In this document: positions 6,670-13,822 of the stretch, piece after piece
How positions within the stretch are numbered: the first letter of the stretch is position 1
How the letters are laid out: each line of letters opens with the position of its first letter
Assembly: GCA_013152625.1 (NCBI GenBank)
Contig: JAADFY010000226.1
Span: forward strand, 1 to 19,026
Length of the DNA: 19,026 nt
Reading direction: 5' to 3'
DNA from: Alphaproteobacteria bacterium
Lineage (GTDB): Bacteria; Pseudomonadota; Alphaproteobacteria; Rhizobiales; Devosiaceae
The notes under the pieces: generated by a model
What the model was told of the DNA's origin: nothing
The model's database searches: none
What the model saw: only the letters and a program-made list of their open reading frames with translations
Position numbers and translations under genes: made by a program

Positions 6670-7812
6670 ATGCTCAACTGGGCATTCAGACAATGGATTT
6701 CACAACCCGGCCGATCCCTGTTGGTCATGGTGGTCTTTGCCGGAGTTCTTTCCCTGGCCATGCTGTTTGACGGAATACGCCTCGGCATTGAGGCCGACAT
6801 GGCCCGTTTTCCCCAGTCCTTGAGCGCCGATCTGGTCGCGGTCAGCCCCGGCAACACCTATTTCGCCATGGGCCCTTCCGCCCTGCCCGCCGACGTTTTG
6901 ACCCGGACACGCGCCACCCCCGGCGTTGCCGATGCCCAGCCCATTGGCATGGTCCCCTTCGTCTTGTCGTTCGCCGGCCAGCGAACCCCCGCCATGCTGG
7001 TCGCCTTTGGCACCAATGGCGGCCCTCCCGAATTAAAATCGGGGCGGCTGCCCCAGATCGCCCCCGAAATCGTCCTCGATGCCAATCTTGCCCGATTGCA
7101 AGGGCTCAACCTTGGGGACACGGTTGAGGTTTTAGGCACCGACCTCACCATTGTCGGCATTTCCAGCGGCACCACATCGCCTTTCACCCCTTATGCGTTT
7201 GTCGCCTATGACCAGTTCGTACGGGCCGCCATCCGGTTGGTCATGAGCGGCCAACTCTCCCCCGGCGACACCACCATGTCTTTAGTGTCCGGGGTGCTTG
7301 TCAAAATCGATCCGGGCGCTAACCTGGATGTGGTCCGTGCTGCCCTTGAAGGCGCCGTCCCCGACGCTGATTTCCGCACCCCACAAGAACTTGGTGCCGC
7401 CGACGCGCGCTTTGCCTCGCGCATGCTGGGGCCGGTTCTCATTTTGCTCTCAGCCATGACCTGGCTGATCACCCTGCTCACCATGTCGGTCCTGCGCCAC
7501 GCCGAGGTTCATTCCAATCTGCATCAGTTCGGCATTCAAAAGGCCCTCGGGGTCAAACCGGGCGGGCTGGCCGCCGCCCTCATATTTGGCGGCATTCTCA
7601 TTGCCGGGTCGGCATTTCCCCTTGCATTGGTGCTGGCCCGGGGGCTGGCCCTGATCATGTCGGACTGGAACCCGCTCTATAACCCCCTGGTCTGGGAACC
7701 CATGGTTCTGGTGCGGGCGGTGGTGGTATCACTGATCGCTGTTTTTGCCAGCATTTATCTGCCCTGGCGCCAACTCGTCCGGCTGGAGCCGGTATCCGTA
7801 TTCAAACGGTGA
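6670..7812 (+). CDS. FtsX-like ABC transporter permease (first of pair)
   Basis: The 380-residue protein has the MacB/LolC/FtsX topology: one N-terminal membrane helix (about residues 14-33), a large periplasmic domain (about 40-250, the MacB-type core), then three helices near 254-275, 299-325 and 345-366. It should form the membrane part of a type VII ABC machine, which pushes or extracts substrates on the periplasmic face rather than moving them through a pore. The ribosome-binding site AAGGA is supplied by the last 21-bp repeat unit, eight bases before the ATG. The stop is four bases before the second permease gene and the ATPase follows, so the three form one operon and probably a heterodimeric transporter. 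No MacA-like adaptor or outer-membrane channel is encoded nearby. The substrate is unknown. Confidence 0.88.
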   Translation: MLNWAFRQWISQPGRSLLVMVVFAGVLSLAMLFDGIRLGIEADMARFPQSLSADLVAVSPGNTYFAMGPSALPADVLTRTRATPGVADAQPIGMVPFVLSFAGQRTPAMLVAFGTNGGPPELKSGRLPQIAPEIVLDANLARLQGLNLGDTVEVLGTDLTIVGISSGTTSPFTPYAFVAYDQFVRAAIRLVMSGQLSPGDTTMSLVSGVLVKIDPGANLDVVRAALEGAVPDADFRTPQELGAADARFASRMLGPVLILLSAMTWLITLLTMSVLRHAEVHSNLHQFGIQKALGVKPGGLAAALIFGGILIAGSAFPLALVLARGLALIMSDWNPLYNPLVWEPMVLVRAVVVSLIAVFASIYLPWRQLVRLEPVSVFKR

Positions 7813-7816
7813 CAAA

Positions 7817-8926
7817 ATGGTTTACTGGACCTTCAAATCATTGTTCAGCCAGCCCATGGCGCTCTTCGGGGCGGCGGTCGGCATAGCCCTCGCCCTCATT
7901 CTGGGCCTGTTTCTGGACGCGGTGTTTCGCGGCGAGGCCAGCCAGATCCTGACCTTCGTCGAGCGTTCCCCCGGCGAGGTGTGGGTGTTAGAGGCCGGGG
8001 TTGAAAATCTCCACATGGCCCGCTCGGTGGTTCCCGAGCCCGCTATTGCCGCAACCGGCGCGGTCACCGGCGTTAAAACCTTTATGCCCTTATTGTATCG
8101 CGACGGGCTGCTCGGCCCCCGGGGCGAGGAGCTTTTTGCATACGTGGCCGGCATTCCCGCCGATCCCGACCAGCGCACCTTGTGGCAGCAGACCACCGGC
8201 TGGACCGCCCCTGAACCCGGCGGCATCACCCTGCCCCGGCCAATGTCCGCCGGCGACGGTTATCAGCTTGGCGACACCATTGCCGTCTCGGGCGCCGATT
8301 ATACCGTTACCGGCTTTTCCGACGGCACCTTTTCCATGGCCAATCCTCTCGTATTTATCGACGAGGCCGATGCCCGGCGCCAGTTCGTCCTTGATCGGGG
8401 CGCCAACATGGTCCTTGTGCTCGCCGACACCGGCATTGATCCCGCCATACTGGCAAAAAACATCGAGGCCGAAGTGCCCGGCGTCCGCGCCTTAACCCGC
8501 ACCCAGCTCATGGCAAATGACTATGCCCTCGCCCTGGATATGGGCGGCGCTCTGATTGCCATGATGGGGGCCATCGGCACCGGCGTTGCCGCGCTGATCG
8601 TTGCCTTTACCGCCTATGCCTTTGTGTCTGTCCGGATCGGCGAACTGGCCGTTGCCAAGGCCCTGGGCGCCCCCCAACATCAACTGATCCTGTCCGCCAT
8701 GGTTCAGACCGGGCTTGTCGCCCTGCTGGGGGTGGCCCTGGGCCTGGGCGCCATCGTTCCCATGCAGGCCGCATTGTCGGCATGGGTGCCCGAAGTTGCC
8801 GTGCAGTTCTCGTTTGTCACCGCGCTGCAACTGGGTGCCGCAACCTTTGTTGCCGCCGAACTGGCGGCCCTGATCCCGGCAATTTACGTACAAAAAGTCG
8901 ACCCCGCGCTGGTCTTTAACGCCTGA
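7817..8926 (+). CDS. FtsX-like ABC transporter permease (second of pair)
   Basis: The 369-residue protein has the same layout as its upstream neighbour: an N-terminal helix (about 14-34), a periplasmic domain (about 40-240), and three C-terminal helices (about 243-271, 290-318 and 335-357). Both start with a short W-x-x-x-x-x-x-x-Q-P type segment (FRQWISQP and FKSLFSQP), which suggests an ancient duplication. The ATG at 7817 follows the previous stop by four bases with little ribosome-binding site, so translation is probably coupled; a longer in-frame start inside the previous gene is unlikely. The segment RIGELAVAKALGAP (273-286) is the usual FtsX-family cytoplasmic loop that contacts the ATPase. 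It likely forms a heterodimer with the first permease, like LolC/LolE, but no LolA or LolB gene is present. Confidence 0.88.
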   Translation: MVYWTFKSLFSQPMALFGAAVGIALALILGLFLDAVFRGEASQILTFVERSPGEVWVLEAGVENLHMARSVVPEPAIAATGAVTGVKTFMPLLYRDGLLGPRGEELFAYVAGIPADPDQRTLWQQTTGWTAPEPGGITLPRPMSAGDGYQLGDTIAVSGADYTVTGFSDGTFSMANPLVFIDEADARRQFVLDRGANMVLVLADTGIDPAILAKNIEAEVPGVRALTRTQLMANDYALALDMGGALIAMMGAIGTGVAALIVAFTAYAFVSVRIGELAVAKALGAPQHQLILSAMVQTGLVALLGVALGLGAIVPMQAALSAWVPEVAVQFSFVTALQLGAATFVAAELAALIPAIYVQKVDPALVFNA

Positions 8927-8941
8927 AATGGGAGACCTGAT

Positions 8942-9784
8942 ATGACCCCGATCTTAAGTGCCACCAACCTGTCCAAAACCTTCGGCAGCGGCGATAGCGC
9001 CGTCCATGCGGTCACTGACGTTTCCCTTCAGGTCCAGCCCGGCGAACTTATCCTGATCAAGGGCCCCTCCGGTTCGGGCAAGACCACGCTCCTGTCCATT
9101 CTGGGCGGCCTGATGCGCGCCGATACCGGTGTTGTGTCCCTGGCCGGTCAGGAGCTGACAGCCCTTGGCGAAGGGGCGCTGGCGGAACTGCGGGCCAGAA
9201 AGATCGGTTTTGTATTTCAGGCCTACAATTTGCTCGGGGCTTTGAATGTGGAGGAAAATATCCTGTTCCCCGCCCGCCTGATCCCCGGCCATTATGCAAA
9301 GGCCAGACAACAGGCAGCCCCCCTGATCGAGCGGCTCGGACTGACCCACCGGCGAAAAGCGCGCCCGCACCAGCTTTCCGGCGGCGAAAAACAGCGCGTG
9401 GCCGTGGCCCGGGCCTTAATCAATGATCCCCCACTCATTCTGGCGGACGAGCCAACCGGCAATCTCGATTCGGAACGTGGCTCCGAGGTCGCCATGCTGC
9501 TCCACGACATTGCCCGCAAGGACAATCGCGCCGTGGTCATTGTCACCCATGACCAGCGAATCGAGGACATTGCCGACCGGATCCTGTGGCTTGAAGACGG
9601 CAGAATCCGTGACCGCAAGCAAGAGCCCCATGAATGGACCAGAGATCCGGTGTGCGGCATGCGGGTGGATCGCTGGGTGGCCAGGAACGTCGCCGATTAC
9701 GAGGACGTGGCCTATGCGTTTTGTTCCGCCGACTGCCATGAACGCTTCGTCGCCGACCCGGCCCGATTCGCCCCTACGTCCTGA
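8942..9784 (+). CDS. LolD/MacB-like ABC ATPase fused to C-terminal YHS domain
   Basis: The 280-residue cytoplasmic ATPase should power the two preceding permeases. Visible are Walker A GPSGSGKT (41-48), the Q-loop Q93, signature LSGGE (145-149), Walker B LILADE (165-170), the D-loop NLDS (174-177) and the switch H203, all intact. LolD-type ATPases end around residue 225-235. Here a YHS domain follows at 234-278, starting DPVCGM and carrying C238, C261 and C265 in the same spacing as the two YHS domains of the CopA upstream. YHS domains are known as copper- or metal-binding modules on CopA-type ATPases, so the fusion suggests that metal binding controls this transporter. A GGGAGA ribosome-binding site precedes the ATG by about seven bases. 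The stop is clean and no frameshift joins the two parts. Confidence 0.92.
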   Translation: MTPILSATNLSKTFGSGDSAVHAVTDVSLQVQPGELILIKGPSGSGKTTLLSILGGLMRADTGVVSLAGQELTALGEGALAELRARKIGFVFQAYNLLGALNVEENILFPARLIPGHYAKARQQAAPLIERLGLTHRRKARPHQLSGGEKQRVAVARALINDPPLILADEPTGNLDSERGSEVAMLLHDIARKDNRAVVIVTHDQRIEDIADRILWLEDGRIRDRKQEPHEWTRDPVCGMRVDRWVARNVADYEDVAYAFCSADCHERFVADPARFAPTS

Positions 9785-10065
9785 GTGGGACCCAAACAGG
9801 GCTCAAGCAGGGCTCAAGCAGGCGACCGGATCGACCCGCCCGAATTCAAACAAAAACCGCAAAAAATTGATGCAGATCATATCTTGACCGTGCAGGTACT
9901 GCGATGGTCGCACTATACAAGCCAAGACCGACATCTGTAGTTTTCAATTACGAACCGTGACTGCGGACATTCGGAGTAGGTGCACGTGTATTTACATGTA
10001 TGTTCCGATACACGGCAGAACTACCAACACAAGAACTCAACAACCATCAAGAAAGGAACGGTCAA
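9785..10065. other. 281-bp intergenic region before heme/cytochrome genes
   Basis: No convincing gene is seen. It holds an 11-bp tandem duplication (CAGGGCTCAAG at 9797-9807 and 9808-9818), an AT-richer block at 9841-9890 with an FNR-like site, and a possible -10 element TATACA at 9914-9919 without a good -35. The length and AT-rich block suggest that the following three genes have their own promoter rather than depending only on read-through from the ABC operon. Confidence 0.5.
9867..9880 (+). promoter_or_regulatory. FNR/FixK-like site
   Basis: TTGAT-GCAG-ATCAT differs by one base from the FNR/FixK consensus TTGAT-N4-ATCAA. It lies about 190 bases before the heme-protein ATG and about 40 bases before a possible TATACA. 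Measured from that -10 its position would not be the canonical -41.5, so oxygen or nitrogen-oxide control is only a hint. Confidence 0.3.
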
Positions 10066-11445
10066 ATGCGCCGAACATATCTGGCCGCATCGGTGGTCAT
10101 ATTTTCCGGATTGCTTGTCGCAGCCTGGGTAACGCACGATACCGGGGTCAAGATAAATGATCCTGATCGCGCTATCTTCATCCCTGACGAACTCACCACC
10201 ACCCTTCAGGTCAAGGCCGCCTACGACGGCGACAAGATCTATTTCCGCTATCGCTGGCCGGTGGATCGTCCCTCGATTTTCCACGACATTCTTGTGTACA
10301 CCGATGGCGAATGGGTTCGCGAGAAAGGCGGCGACATCGGCCCCTCGAAGAATTTCCTCAATGAAGACCGGATTGCCATGATGATCGATGATGGTTCGGT
10401 TCCCCAGTTTGGTCGCTATGGTGGCTATATCACCATTGGCGAGGGGCTAAGCACGTTCACCGGAGCGCCCAAGACGGGTGAGGAACGCACCAAATATCTG
10501 CCCGATACCCGCTCCGATCCCGGCGACTTTGAAACAGTCCTGCCCGAAAGCGATCTCGAAACCTTAAGACAGGCCGGCTATTTCATTGATCTGTGGCAGT
10601 GGCGTTCAAGCCGGTCCAACCCCATCGCTTTAGCTGACGATGGTCTGGTCGCCGCCGAACGCAGCGGCGATGCCGGTCGCAGCCCCTATTCCACCAATTT
10701 CGACAAGGAAACGGGCCAGCCCAAATTCATGTTCAATCCCGCAGTTGCTGGCACTTACGCCCTCAACTACGACGATGTGGTCGCCGGCAATTTCGGTTTC
10801 AATGACATCTATTATCTCAGCTCTGAAACCGCCCTGCCGTTTGATCCGAGCCTGGAATGGAAAAACGGCGATACCATCCCCCGCCGGATGCTGCGCACCA
10901 CCCAGGGCTCCCGCGGTGATGTGGCACAACCCAGTTCTGCCCAGTGGGAAAACGGATTTTGGGACGTAACCCTGGTTCGTCAGATGGACACCGGCAATAT
11001 CCTTGATGACAAGATTTTCAAGGACCGGGGAACCTATGACATTGCCCTGGCCGTGTTTCGCAACGCCTCCACCATGCGCTGGCACTATATTTCCCTGCCC
11101 CTTACCGTCGGGCTGGAATCCGATGCGACGTTGATTGCAAAACGCTTTGCTGGCGGTGCTCCGGCCTGGGAACAGGATTGGACCGAAATTGAAATGTACT
11201 ACCCCGGTCAGATCAACTGGCCCATGCTGACCGATCCAAAACGCCACCCCGGCGCGGAAGAAATCGCCCAGGGCATCCCGGCGGCGGTCCGGCATAACCC
11301 GACCCAGTTGGCCATCTATAGCGTCGAAGCCGAGTTTGCCGATCAGATAATCACCCAGTGGCTGCTGACTCTGGCCGCCTCTGTTGCCCTGATTATCGCG
11401 CTGGGCATCAACATCAACCTGCTAATGATCAGAAGGGAAACCTAG
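10066..11445 (+). CDS. Ethylbenzene-dehydrogenase-type heme-b domain protein, membrane anchored
   Basis: The 459-residue protein resembles the heme-b binding gamma-subunit domain of ethylbenzene dehydrogenase and related DMSO-reductase-family enzymes (EB_dh family). It has an N-terminal hydrophobic segment (7-22), a long beta-rich periplasmic body (about 27-428), and a C-terminal membrane helix (about 431-453), so it should be tethered to the periplasmic side. In the characterised gamma subunit the heme iron is held by Met and Lys; M336 in NASTMRWHYISLPL is a candidate, but ligands cannot be fixed by eye. No molybdenum catalytic subunit or Fe-S subunit is encoded nearby, so it is not a standard dehydrogenase complex. 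The ATG at 10066 has GAAAGGAA eight bases upstream; a longer start at 10000 is less likely. It leads an operon with a membrane protein and a cytochrome c. Confidence 0.82.
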   Translation: MRRTYLAASVVIFSGLLVAAWVTHDTGVKINDPDRAIFIPDELTTTLQVKAAYDGDKIYFRYRWPVDRPSIFHDILVYTDGEWVREKGGDIGPSKNFLNEDRIAMMIDDGSVPQFGRYGGYITIGEGLSTFTGAPKTGEERTKYLPDTRSDPGDFETVLPESDLETLRQAGYFIDLWQWRSSRSNPIALADDGLVAAERSGDAGRSPYSTNFDKETGQPKFMFNPAVAGTYALNYDDVVAGNFGFNDIYYLSSETALPFDPSLEWKNGDTIPRRMLRTTQGSRGDVAQPSSAQWENGFWDVTLVRQMDTGNILDDKIFKDRGTYDIALAVFRNASTMRWHYISLPLTVGLESDATLIAKRFAGGAPAWEQDWTEIEMYYPGQINWPMLTDPKRHPGAEEIAQGIPAAVRHNPTQLAIYSVEAEFADQIITQWLLTLAASVALIIALGININLLMIRRET

Positions 11446-11447
11446 TC

Positions 11448-11996
11448 ATGGCCGTTTATCATATTCTTGTCGCTCACTTTCCCATTGCGCTGTGGCTGAC
11501 GGCCTACCTGTTCATCGCCCTGCGCACCTTCTCGGACGCCGATATCTTCGTCCGGCTGCAAAAATCGATCTGGCCGCTGATCCTGCTCGGTTCTCTGGGC
11601 GGCGCGGTCGCCTTCGTGATCGGGTTGCAGATCTACCCCTGGTCGGCGATTACCCAGTCACCCCTTGGCCGCAATCACATCATGCTGGCCACCTGGACAC
11701 TGGCCTACTGGTCGGTACTCGGGGTTCTGGGATACCGGCTGCGGCGCCACCTGTTTGACGGCGTCCAACGCTGGTTCACCTTTACCCTCGCGTCCATCGG
11801 CGCGCTGGTGGTGGTGATCACCGGCACCCTTGGCGGTTCGCTTACCGGCACGCCATCTCTCGTGACCCAATCCCTGAGTGCCATAGGCTGGAATGTGTAT
11901 ACGACATTCTACCTGCCAACCTGGATGCTGGTCGTTTTTGCCGCAGGTGCAATCCTGCTGGTCGTGCTAGGCTACATTGGCAAAGAGACAAAATAG
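11448..11996 (+). CDS. Small polytopic membrane protein, DUF2231-like, possible heme b
   Basis: The 182-residue, very hydrophobic protein has four to five predicted helices (about 8-25, 42-63, 77-95, 108-128 and 154-176). The opening HFPIALW and general layout resemble DUF2231-type membrane proteins; this match is by eye. Histidines H5, H10 and H77 lie at or near helix ends and could bind heme, which would make it a cytochrome-b-like link between the quinone pool and periplasmic carriers; that is inference. The ATG at 11448 lies two bases after the preceding stop, with GAAGGGA about eight bases upstream, so the two genes are co-translated. The cytochrome c gene follows after 67 bases that contain a hairpin. 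Confidence 0.75.
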   Translation: MAVYHILVAHFPIALWLTAYLFIALRTFSDADIFVRLQKSIWPLILLGSLGGAVAFVIGLQIYPWSAITQSPLGRNHIMLATWTLAYWSVLGVLGYRLRRHLFDGVQRWFTFTLASIGALVVVITGTLGGSLTGTPSLVTQSLSAIGWNVYTTFYLPTWMLVVFAAGAILLVVLGYIGKETK

Positions 11997-12015
11997 TCCT
12001 AGTTTCATGCATATT

Positions 12016-12045
12016 CGGGGGCGGCGAAATCTGCCCCCGACTTTT
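12016..12045 (+). terminator. Stem-loop with short T-run before cytochrome c gene
   Basis: CGGGGGC (12016-12022) pairs perfectly with GCCCCCG (12033-12039), followed by ACTTTT. The T-run is short, so this is more like an attenuator or RNA-processing site that lowers or sets expression of the cytochrome c relative to the upstream genes than a full terminator. Confidence 0.4.
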
Positions 12046-12048
12046 CCC

Positions 12049-12058
12049 GGGGGGGGGG
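12049..12058 (+). promoter_or_regulatory. G10 tract acting as ribosome-binding site
   Basis: Ten consecutive G lie five bases before the cytochrome c ATG and must contain its ribosome-binding site. The preceding TTCCC (12044-12048) can pair with GGGAA (12056-12060), partly hiding the site. Homopolymeric G tracts of this length are prone to slippage, so the length may vary between cells. Confidence 0.5.
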
Positions 12059-12063
12059 AACAA

Positions 12064-12528
12064 ATGCGTAACGTTATCTCGGCGGCCGTTGTGGCCGGAC
12101 TTTCTTTTTCAGCCCTTGTCGCGTTCAGCGCTACAGCCGTTGGATCCTCGGACGCCCAGGCGCCCATCGTCGCCCGCAATGCGCTCATTTTACCGATCAT
12201 GAACCCGGTCAAGGGCCGGGCGCTGTTTGCCTCAAAGGGCTGTGTGGTATGTCATGCGGTCAACGGCATTGGCGGCGAGGACGCCCCGCCCCTGGATGCT
12301 TCAACCATGCCCGCCATCATGAACCCGTTTGATTTTGCCGCCAAAATGTGGCGCGGCGCCGAAGCCATGATCGGCATGCAGCGATATGAGATTGGCGAAC
12401 AGATCAATCTGACCGGTGAAGAACTGGCCAATATCATCGCCTTTGTACATGATGCGGACGAGCAGACGCGCTTTACCGAAGCCGATATTCCCGAACGCAT
12501 CGCCGAGATCATGCACAAGGACGAATAG
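12064..12528 (+). CDS. Periplasmic monoheme c-type cytochrome
   Basis: The 154-residue protein has a signal peptide (about 1-32, ending near SSDAQA) and one heme-attachment motif CVVCH (C60, C63, H64) in the segment FASKGCVVCHAVNGIGG. Candidate sixth ligands are methionines in KMWRGAEAMIGMQ (M94, M102, M105). It is a soluble or loosely anchored electron carrier of the class I type. As the last gene of the heme-protein operon it is the likely electron partner of the EB_dh-like protein and the membrane protein upstream. The start at 12064 is chosen because it gives a proper signal peptide; an in-frame start at 11977 would overlap the previous gene and the hairpin. Its ribosome-binding site lies inside a G10 tract. 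Confidence 0.92.
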   Translation: MRNVISAAVVAGLSFSALVAFSATAVGSSDAQAPIVARNALILPIMNPVKGRALFASKGCVVCHAVNGIGGEDAPPLDASTMPAIMNPFDFAAKMWRGAEAMIGMQRYEIGEQINLTGEELANIIAFVHDADEQTRFTEADIPERIAEIMHKDE

Positions 12529-12605
12529 CCCGATCGGCCATGCTCCAGGCGCTGTTCGGCCCGCCCCATCACTCCATCACCTGGCGCTGGCGTACAAGTG
12601 ACCCC

Positions 12606-12630
12606 TTCGCCCTTGTGTTTATAGGGCGAA
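12606..12630 (+). terminator. Stem-loop between cytochrome operon and yej operon
   Basis: TTCGCCCT (12606-12613) pairs perfectly with AGGGCGAA (12623-12630) and is followed by TTTGG. It lies 78 bases after the cytochrome c stop and 70 bases before yejB, so it probably ends or weakens transcription of the heme operon. The T-run is short. Confidence 0.5.
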
Positions 12631-12700
12631 TTTGGTCCCATGGGCCGGCGCGACCCCTTAAAAATACAAACAAAAACCGCGCCGGGACCTTGGTGAGCGC

Positions 12701-13819
12701 ATGGGCGCCTATATAATCAGACGCCTGTTGCTCATGATCCCCACGGTTTTCGGGATCATGGCCATTTCGTTTCTGGTGGTCCAGTTCGCCCCCGGCGGCC
12801 CCGTCGAGCAATATATCGGCCAGCTCACCGGCATGAGCGTTGATGCCACCGCCCGCATTTCGGGCAGTGCCGGCGGCGATGAAAGCGGGCCCGCCACTCA
12901 GATCGATACCGTTGATACCAATTCGGAGGCCACCTCCAGCTATCGCGGCGCCCAGGGGCTGGACCCTGAACTGATCGCCCAGATCGAACGACAGTTCGGC
13001 TTTGACAAACCGCCCCTGGAGCGGTTTGGCCTCATGCTGTGGAATTACGCCCGTTTTGATTTCGGCGAGAGCTTTTATCGCGACATTTCGGTCATTGATC
13101 TGGTACTCGAAAAATTGCCCGTCTCCATATCTCTGGGGTTATGGATGACGCTGATTTCCTATGGAATTTCCATTCCGCTCGGGATCGCCAAAGCGGTCGG
13201 GGACGGCACCCGCTTTGACATCTGGACCTCCGCCATAATCATTGTCGGCTACGCCATCCCCGGTTTTTTGTTCGCCATTTTGCTGGTTATTCTGTTTGCC
13301 GGGGGCAATTTTCTCGACCTGTTCCCGCTACGTGGTCTGGTTTCAGACAATTTTGAAACCCTGTCCTGGCCGGACAAAATACTCGATTATTTCTGGCATC
13401 TCACCCTGCCCATCATTTCCATGGCCGTGGGCGCGTTCGCCACCACCACCTTGCTGACCAAGAACTCGTTTCTGGATGAAATTCGCAAGCAATATGTCAT
13501 GACCGCCCGGGCCAAGGGCCTCACCGACCAGCAGGTCATGGGCCGTCATGTGTTTCGCAATGCCATGCTGCTCATAATCGCCAGTTTTCCCGGCGCGTTC
13601 ATCGGCGCCTTTTTCGGCGGCTCCTTGCTGATCGAGACCATATTTTCCCTCGATGGGCTGGGGCTTCTGGGATTTGAATCAATACTCAATCGCGATTATC
13701 CGGTGGTGTTTGCCACCCTTTACATATTTTCCCTGCTCGGCCTGATCATCTCGCTGATTTCCGACCTCACCTATATGTGGATTGACCCGCGCATCGATTT
13801 TGAAAGCCGCGAGGTCTAA
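12701..13819 (+). CDS. yejB: Oligopeptide/microcin C-type ABC importer permease YejB
   Basis: The 372-residue inner-membrane permease belongs to the DppB/OppB group and is closest by eye to YejB. It starts with the typical YIIRRLLLMIPTVFGIMAISFLVVQFAPGGP-type helix, has a periplasmic loop (about 40-135), and five more helices. The EAA loop that docks on the ATPase is at about 260-288 (EIRKQYVMTARAKGL). It should pair with YejE to import peptides delivered by YejA, powered by YejF. The periplasmic loop holds a low-complexity Gly/Ser/Asp/Thr stretch (53-83). The ribosome-binding site is weak (TGAG). It is the first gene of the operon here, whereas E. coli has yejA first. Confidence 0.93.
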   Translation: MGAYIIRRLLLMIPTVFGIMAISFLVVQFAPGGPVEQYIGQLTGMSVDATARISGSAGGDESGPATQIDTVDTNSEATSSYRGAQGLDPELIAQIERQFGFDKPPLERFGLMLWNYARFDFGESFYRDISVIDLVLEKLPVSISLGLWMTLISYGISIPLGIAKAVGDGTRFDIWTSAIIIVGYAIPGFLFAILLVILFAGGNFLDLFPLRGLVSDNFETLSWPDKILDYFWHLTLPIISMAVGAFATTTLLTKNSFLDEIRKQYVMTARAKGLTDQQVMGRHVFRNAMLLIIASFPGAFIGAFFGGSLLIETIFSLDGLGLLGFESILNRDYPVVFATLYIFSLLGLIISLISDLTYMWIDPRIDFESREV

Positions 13820-13822
13820 CGG

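Noticed and set aside
6337..6693. Minus-strand frame with four WQVAGPC repeats opposite the 21-bp array
   Set aside because: The repeat arises only because 21 is a multiple of three; the frame overlaps copA antisense and has no recognisable start or domain.
9847..9860. 14-bp CAAACAAAAACCGC shared with 12667-12680, in front of two operons
   Set aside because: A low-complexity match of this length is expected about once by chance in a 19-kb window.
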